Assembly: GCA_019054805.1 (NCBI GenBank)
Contig: JAHQIY010000004.1
Location: 8,068,501 to 8,132,500 of the forward strand
Source of the DNA: Brachionus manjavacas
Lineage: Eukaryota; Rotifera; Eurotatoria; Ploima; Brachionidae
Direction: 5' to 3'
Length of the DNA: 64,000 nucleotides
The notes beneath the pieces are model-generated. The model worked only from the letters and a program-made list of their open reading frames with translations, did no database searches and was not told where the DNA came from. Within the stretch, counting starts at the first letter, position 1. Each line of letters opens with the position of its first letter. Positions 59,290 through 64,000 of this stretch are shown piece after piece. The position numbers and the translations under genes are program-made.

Positions 59290-60003
59290 GGATCTAAGGA
59301 TTAAAATGGGGACATGGAGCAAGAGCAGACATTAGGATTAACCGTAACTGAAAAAGACCTCGACATGACCCCATCAGCAGGGAAGGTTATTCGAAATCCC
59401 AGAGTTCAAGATTCTCATTTCTTGTTATTTGTAAGATCTCATTTGAAATATGCCGCAGTTGCTTGGTCTCCTCAAAACACATTAAAGTCATGCAAAGGAT
59501 GCAGAAAAGAGCTGATAATTTGGATTACAACAGTTGATTAGCAGCATCAGATTTGACAACACTAAGCGAAAAAAAAACAAGGGGTGACATAAATTAGATT
59601 TTCAAGCTATATAGAAGAACAGGATAAGACCTCTGTTCAACTGCAATTGAATCGTCATTTCAAGGTCTGAAAATGGGAGCTGAGGAGACTAAGAGGAGGC
59701 TATTAGGACAAACCACGAAGATTTACTGTCAGAGGGAACATTTTTTTTTCCAAAAAGATAGAAAATGAACTATCAGAGAAAGTGATTTACTCGGCGACGG
59801 TGAATGCATTTGAGGATAAATATGATCAGCAAAAAAGTACAGGTAGAGCCATTCTTTGGGTCATTGTGAAATTTGAAGCAAGTTTGAAGCTGGATTGGTT
59901 TGGCTGGAGTTTAAGTTCAAATGAAGAGCTACCATAGAAGTCTTCTTAGTGAGACTTATCCGCAACTTTTCTTGCAGTAGCTAAATTCATTATTTTATTA
60001 TCA
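59290..60003 (+). mobile_element. Degenerate CR1/L2-like retrotransposon 3' end
   Basis: The longest open piece (59314-59541) contains LGLTVTEKDLDM and then FVRSHLKYAAVAWSPQNT, the thumb region of this RT group. Further pieces in shifted frames include VIYSATVNAFEDKYDQ at about 59785-59830, followed by the 3' UTR with ACCATAGAAGTCTTC at 59931. Several stops and frameshifts are present. The 3' end is shared with 55705-55785. Confidence 0.75.
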
Positions 60004-61215
60004 TCGACTCAATCATGGTCATAATAGATCTCGAAAAGATGGATAAGATGGTCAACCCTGCACCTATTATGACGCGTTGTCAATTCAAGGATGCTTCTAC
60101 TTTCTAACAACCGCTTGGACTTGAGATTAGAAGTCAGTTTTAAAATTTTCTTTTAATTTAGATGTGGTGCACTTGAAAAAAAAGGAAATATGCTTTTGAT
60201 TCCACACCTGGCACTAATAAGAGTAGAAATTCACTAAATATTGGATATTTCTGTATCAAGGTCTGAGGTTTAACCCCGAACCCAGATTTTTTTCAGATTC
60301 ACTCAATTGAATCAAACAAAAATTTAATTTTTAATTATTGTAGTGTTTTATTCGAAAAAATTTGAAATTGATACTTTTTAATAATTGATCTAATAATTTT
60401 TTCAGAAAAAATTGAAGTTAAAAATAGACTTTAAATTGTTTTTGTGAGTAAATAATTTTTCTATCACTTAAATAAATCCACTTTATAAAAATGCTTCATG
60501 CAAATAAAAACCTTTTTTGACATGAGAATTATTTTTTTAAATTATACTAGAATTTTTTCAGATAATTTTAAAATGCTTGATTTGGATAATCAGTCTGGTT
60601 GTAGTTTTGCTGAAAGAAAAGACACTCAAGACATTCAAAAAATTGCTCTAGAGCTAGATAAGGATTCGGATTAAGATAAAGACCAAAAATGAAAAAGACG
60701 CCGAGAATATTGGGATTTAGAAGCCATTTTCAACAATTACGAGCATAAATAAAAAAATAATTTTTATTTTTGAGACAAGATGAATAATTTTTTTTCCGGT
60801 TCAAAAAGTATTTTTACATTGGAAAAGTATTTTTTTATTGGAAAGTTTTTTTCATTGTAAAAGCTTTCTTTATCTTGATAAAGTCGTTCTATAAAAATAA
60901 TAATATTCCTGTATAAAATAAGTTTAAGTAAATGTATACCTAAAAAGTTTAATTAATGATAAAAAAGTATAGGACACTAAAAAATACCTAAAAAACCTGA
61001 ACTAAAGGGTAAAAGATTGTTAATTTATCACACATTCAATTCATATAATTGAGACTAAAATTAAAGCTTATTAAATTTATAAAACAAGTTTTATTTTAAC
61101 CATTAAAAAAGACAAATATTGTTGGAAAAAAGTTATAATAAAAAAATTTGCAAGATTTAGTAACAACACTTATCGATTGATTTATCAATTATATTAATAT
61201 AATCATAATAAAAAT

Positions 61216-61221
61216 TTTATT
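61216..61221 (-). promoter_or_regulatory. Polyadenylation signal of the unrecognised gene
   Basis: AATAAA on the gene strand, 37 nt beyond the stop codon, similar to the short 3' UTR of the trpS gene. Confidence 0.4.
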
Positions 61222-61257
61222 TGCTGATTTTTTTCAATAATCTAATTTATAAGTTAT

Positions 61258-62077
61258 TTAAAAAATTTCGAATTGTTGACTAAACTGTTTTACTTTTTCC
61301 ATATTCTTCAAAAATTCGTCTTGAAAAAAATGACTTTTCTCTCTACTAATTGAATTATCGTTTATTATTTTCTCCATTTGTTTTTTGATCAAATACTTAT
61401 GACAAAAAGGTTTTATATTTGTGTCGCCTTGGTCGAATTCAGGTGCCCTATTGCACGATTTAGCGAACACGAATTGCTTATAGCGCTTTGTAAAAATCGG
61501 ATCAAGTTTTTTATTTCTTTCAATTTTGGATTGCGGAATTTTAACTAAACTGTCTCTAACCTCACATAATTCCAAATATATTTTGTACTTTTCTTTATCT
61601 TTAAACTCGAATTTTTCATCTTGTTCCTTCTCATCAGCTATTTTTTTTGGAACTCTTATTTGGGCATATTTATTCCATTCGACCAGGTCCCTTTCCTTGA
61701 ATGTCACATATGAACTCGATATTCCTGACTTTTTGGGCTTTTTTTCTTTTAAGACTTTACCTTTAACTTCCTCGTTCAACTTGTGAGTATAAGCAACTTT
61801 TTTTGATGAGTCGATGAATTTCTTAACACTATCTTTATAAACAGCATCATTATAGCTATCGAGTTTGAATCTTGCCATGTATCTAGATCCTGAGTATTCA
61901 AGCATACTCTTACTTCTTTGAACTGAATCATGCTGAAAACAATTTTCTTTAGAGAAAAAAATAAGAATCTATCAAAAAAGCAAAATTTTCTATTACCTCT
62001 AGTTGTTCGACATTCCATGGCACTCTGAGCTCCAGTTGGAATACGAATATTATAATCTGTAGTTATCTCTGATTTTT
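61258..62077 (-). CDS. Unrecognised lysine-rich protein, last two visible exons
   Basis: The penultimate exon (61997-62077) reads KSEITTDYNIRIPTGAQSA, then MECRTTR, and ends in phase 1 at GTAATA. The last exon, from acceptor ATTCAG at 61923-61925, is 61258-61922. It continues VQRSKSMLEYSGSRYMARF and then about 200 mostly charged residues (Lys/Glu-rich, with KERDLVEWNKYAQIRVPKK and FAKSCNRAPEFDQGD), ending QQFEIF. The reading is protein-like and sustained in AT-rich DNA, and the intron (74 bp) has good signals. I see no signal peptide, membrane segment or known motif and do not recognise the family. The 5' exon is not identified. An alternative acceptor 10 nt upstream with another frame of the first exon is possible but gives a less protein-like sequence. 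Confidence 0.65.
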
Positions 62078-64000
62078 CTATTTAGTAAAAATAGGATTAA
62101 ATTTATTGAAAAGATAAAAGCTCATTTGTTTAAATTTAATTGAAAATTTTTAGAGATTTTTTTAAAATTCGAAATTTTCAAACCTTCCAAATTTTTTACA
62201 AAAAACAAAATGAAAATTTTAACTAAAAAAAAAAACAAAAAATGACTTTTTCTCATTGTAGATAAAAATTGCACAGTAAATCAAATCAAAATAAATGTTC
62301 CACTTAAAAACTTTGACAAAATACTTTCCTTAACTAAAAATTTATTTTCAAGAAAAATAATATTTATTATCATCATTTTTTTTTTCATCGTCAGAATTAA
62401 CGTAATTTGAAAATAAATAATAATAATAATTAGTAAACCTAGATGGTGATTAATTTCAAGGCTCGAATATTTTACAAATATGAAGTTGTCAACAATTAAT
62501 GATTATAATGAAGGATTCTAGATATTCAAATTAAATAATAAAGGCAATTTTAAGCCATTGGGTATAGCATGCATTAAATATCGTTTTCTAGAAAGTTAAT
62601 AAAAAAGATAAAACCCTCAAAAGAAAAAAGGAAAGTGGCTAAAATTAAACTTATGGTGTATATCTTTGAGTCGATTTATGTAATAGGTTGGGTAATTTGC
62701 AAAAAAAGAAGCTAATGGAGTTAATGCTAAAAAATATTACCAAGATGGCATTTTGAATTTTGACCCGACTTGATCATTTCATTATGCAATTATAGTACAG
62801 AATTATCCATTGGAAAAAATGTGAAGCATAATTGAATGAATTATACAACAACGCTCATTTCCATGCGTCATTAAGGAGCTAAATCTTTATTGACACTATA
62901 TTTTCAAAATAAGGAGATTTAGTTACTATTCAAAATTATAAAAGTCTTTAAAATAAAAATTTTAATATAACATATTTTAAAATATTAATTGTGATATATA
63001 TAAAGATAAAGATATATTGTGTAATAATTTTAATACACATAAATATTTTGTGGCATGTTTGTTCTACATTTGGAACTCAACTTTTAAATTTTGGATGATG
63101 TTTTTAAATTGGTAGAATCTATATAAGAAATTATTTGAATCAAATGTTATCATAAAGATACTACATCTAACCTGAAGCATAATTTCCTTAAATCCAAACC
63201 CCAGACTTAGCATTAATTCTGAAAAAAATTCTGATATATTATATATAAAAATTAAAAGAATTTCATTGAGAATTAAATTTAAAAAAAAAAGTAATCGCAA
63301 ATTTATTGATCATTTTTTAATTTAAAAATTATATTTTTAGTGTAGCTAAAAGTATCTATTCGCTAATTAAAGCCTAAATATTCGTATACATTGCACTTGG
63401 GTGGTAAATTATTTTAAATTTTTGTGATAAATTTCAGTTTTGAAAAATTTTTGTAAAATTCTTTATTTTCAAATTTTTCCAAAAGTGTTTAAATAATTTA
63501 TTTAAAGAAAATTTAGTTTTATCTCACAATCCGGTTAAAAATTCAGGTAAATTTGGCGAAAAAAGGAACGTAAATTAGACCAGCCCCAAAAATCTTACCG
63601 AGACAACAGTTTTCTTACATATTGATTAATTCAAATTTAATTTTAATATTAATTAAGTTGACTTATTTTGTAATTTTCAAAACAATTTTAGTAAAATAAA
63701 TTTATTATCAAATATAATAGACAGTTTAAAAACATGCATTGAATACGAGGTGTCTAAGCTTGTCAATTAAATCGACTTGAAAAGTACTTAAACTAAAAAG
63801 TACTAAACAAAGTCAATATTGCTTAAATAACTAATTTTTATATCAAGCTATCAAAATGACTAAAAAAAATTATTTAATTAGGGCTTTATTTTTAAGCCTT
63901 TCTAAAATTATCGAAATTTTTTAAATTTAAGTAATTGAAAAAATTGACCATTTAGAAAAAAATTATTAATTAAAAATTCAATTAGATTTGAATCTAAAAT
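62078..64000. other. AT-rich flank without a supported gene
   Basis: It should contain the upstream exons or promoter of the unrecognised minus-strand gene if these are close, but I could not identify one with confidence. A small AG-to-GT bounded frame near 63172-63213 does not fit the preferred phase. Confidence 0.5.

Larger units (their letters stand above)
50891..61215. other. Gene-poor interval upstream of talin
   Basis: Ten kilobases without a supported gene. Retrotransposon remnants lie at 55.1, 55.7, 56.4 and 59.3-60.0 kb and an inverted-repeat structure at 58.3-58.8 kb. A GC-richer patch of unknown nature lies at 53595-53690. The rest is AT-rich with only chance ORFs. Confidence 0.6.

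Noticed and set aside
60020-60110. Similarity to the Tc1 relic (AAGATGG...AACCCTGC)
   Set aside because: The shared words are short and out of frame, so homology cannot be claimed.
63172-63213. Possible 14-codon first exon (MLSLGFGFKEIMLQ) of the unrecognised gene
   Set aside because: It ends in phase 0, which fits only the less protein-like frame of the next exon. The preferred frame (NIRIPTGAQSA...) needs an upstream exon ending in phase 1.

Overview
This is a strongly AT-rich stretch of an animal nuclear genome. The genes have spliceosomal GT-AG introns, full-length talin is present together with a scribbler/ZNF608/ZNF609-type protein, and decayed non-LTR retrotransposons lie between the genes. 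These point to an invertebrate bilaterian. I cannot place it further; a rotifer or flatworm-like lophotrochozoan would fit the base composition, but that is a guess. There is no prokaryotic architecture: no operons, no CRISPR, no ribosome binding sites.

Layout. 1-2.9 kb: reverse-transcriptase relic (minus strand), two related dispersed repeats and a short terminal-inverted-repeat candidate. 2.9-4.3 kb: cytoplasmic tryptophanyl-tRNA synthetase (plus strand, two coding exons, 53-bp intron). 4.3-14.9 kb: gene-poor, extremely AT-rich, with two copies of a tRNA-derived SINE. 14.9-16.5 kb: scribbler/ZNF609-like gene (minus strand), whose exon is far richer in GC than its surroundings. 16.5-30.7 kb: gene-poor, with a Tc1-type transposase relic, a retrotransposon tail, a second copy of the ~190-bp dispersed repeat, CT/GA tracts and a TATA-bearing patch. 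30.9-50.4 kb: the complete talin gene (minus strand), which I resolve into 13 coding exons with all phases consistent and a predicted 2,650-residue product. 50.4-61.2 kb: gene-poor, with several relics of the 3' end of CR1/L2-like retrotransposons and a large inverted repeat. 61.2-62.1 kb: the last two visible exons of an unrecognised lysine-rich protein (minus strand). 62.1-64 kb: nothing supported.

The genes do not form a functional pathway: a housekeeping aminoacyl-tRNA synthetase, a transcriptional co-regulator, the integrin-actin adaptor talin and an unknown protein. The most informative observations are structural. Talin has a candidate 36-nt acidic in-frame micro-exon exactly between the upstream helix and the actin-binding core. 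Four introns in two genes are 52-53 bp long. None of the 13 introns of talin and trpS has a CAG acceptor. A TA-flanked MITE sits 46 bp inside a talin intron, and a SINE family is supported by two copies. I found no convincing undescribed multi-gene system; claims below are limited to what can be read directly.
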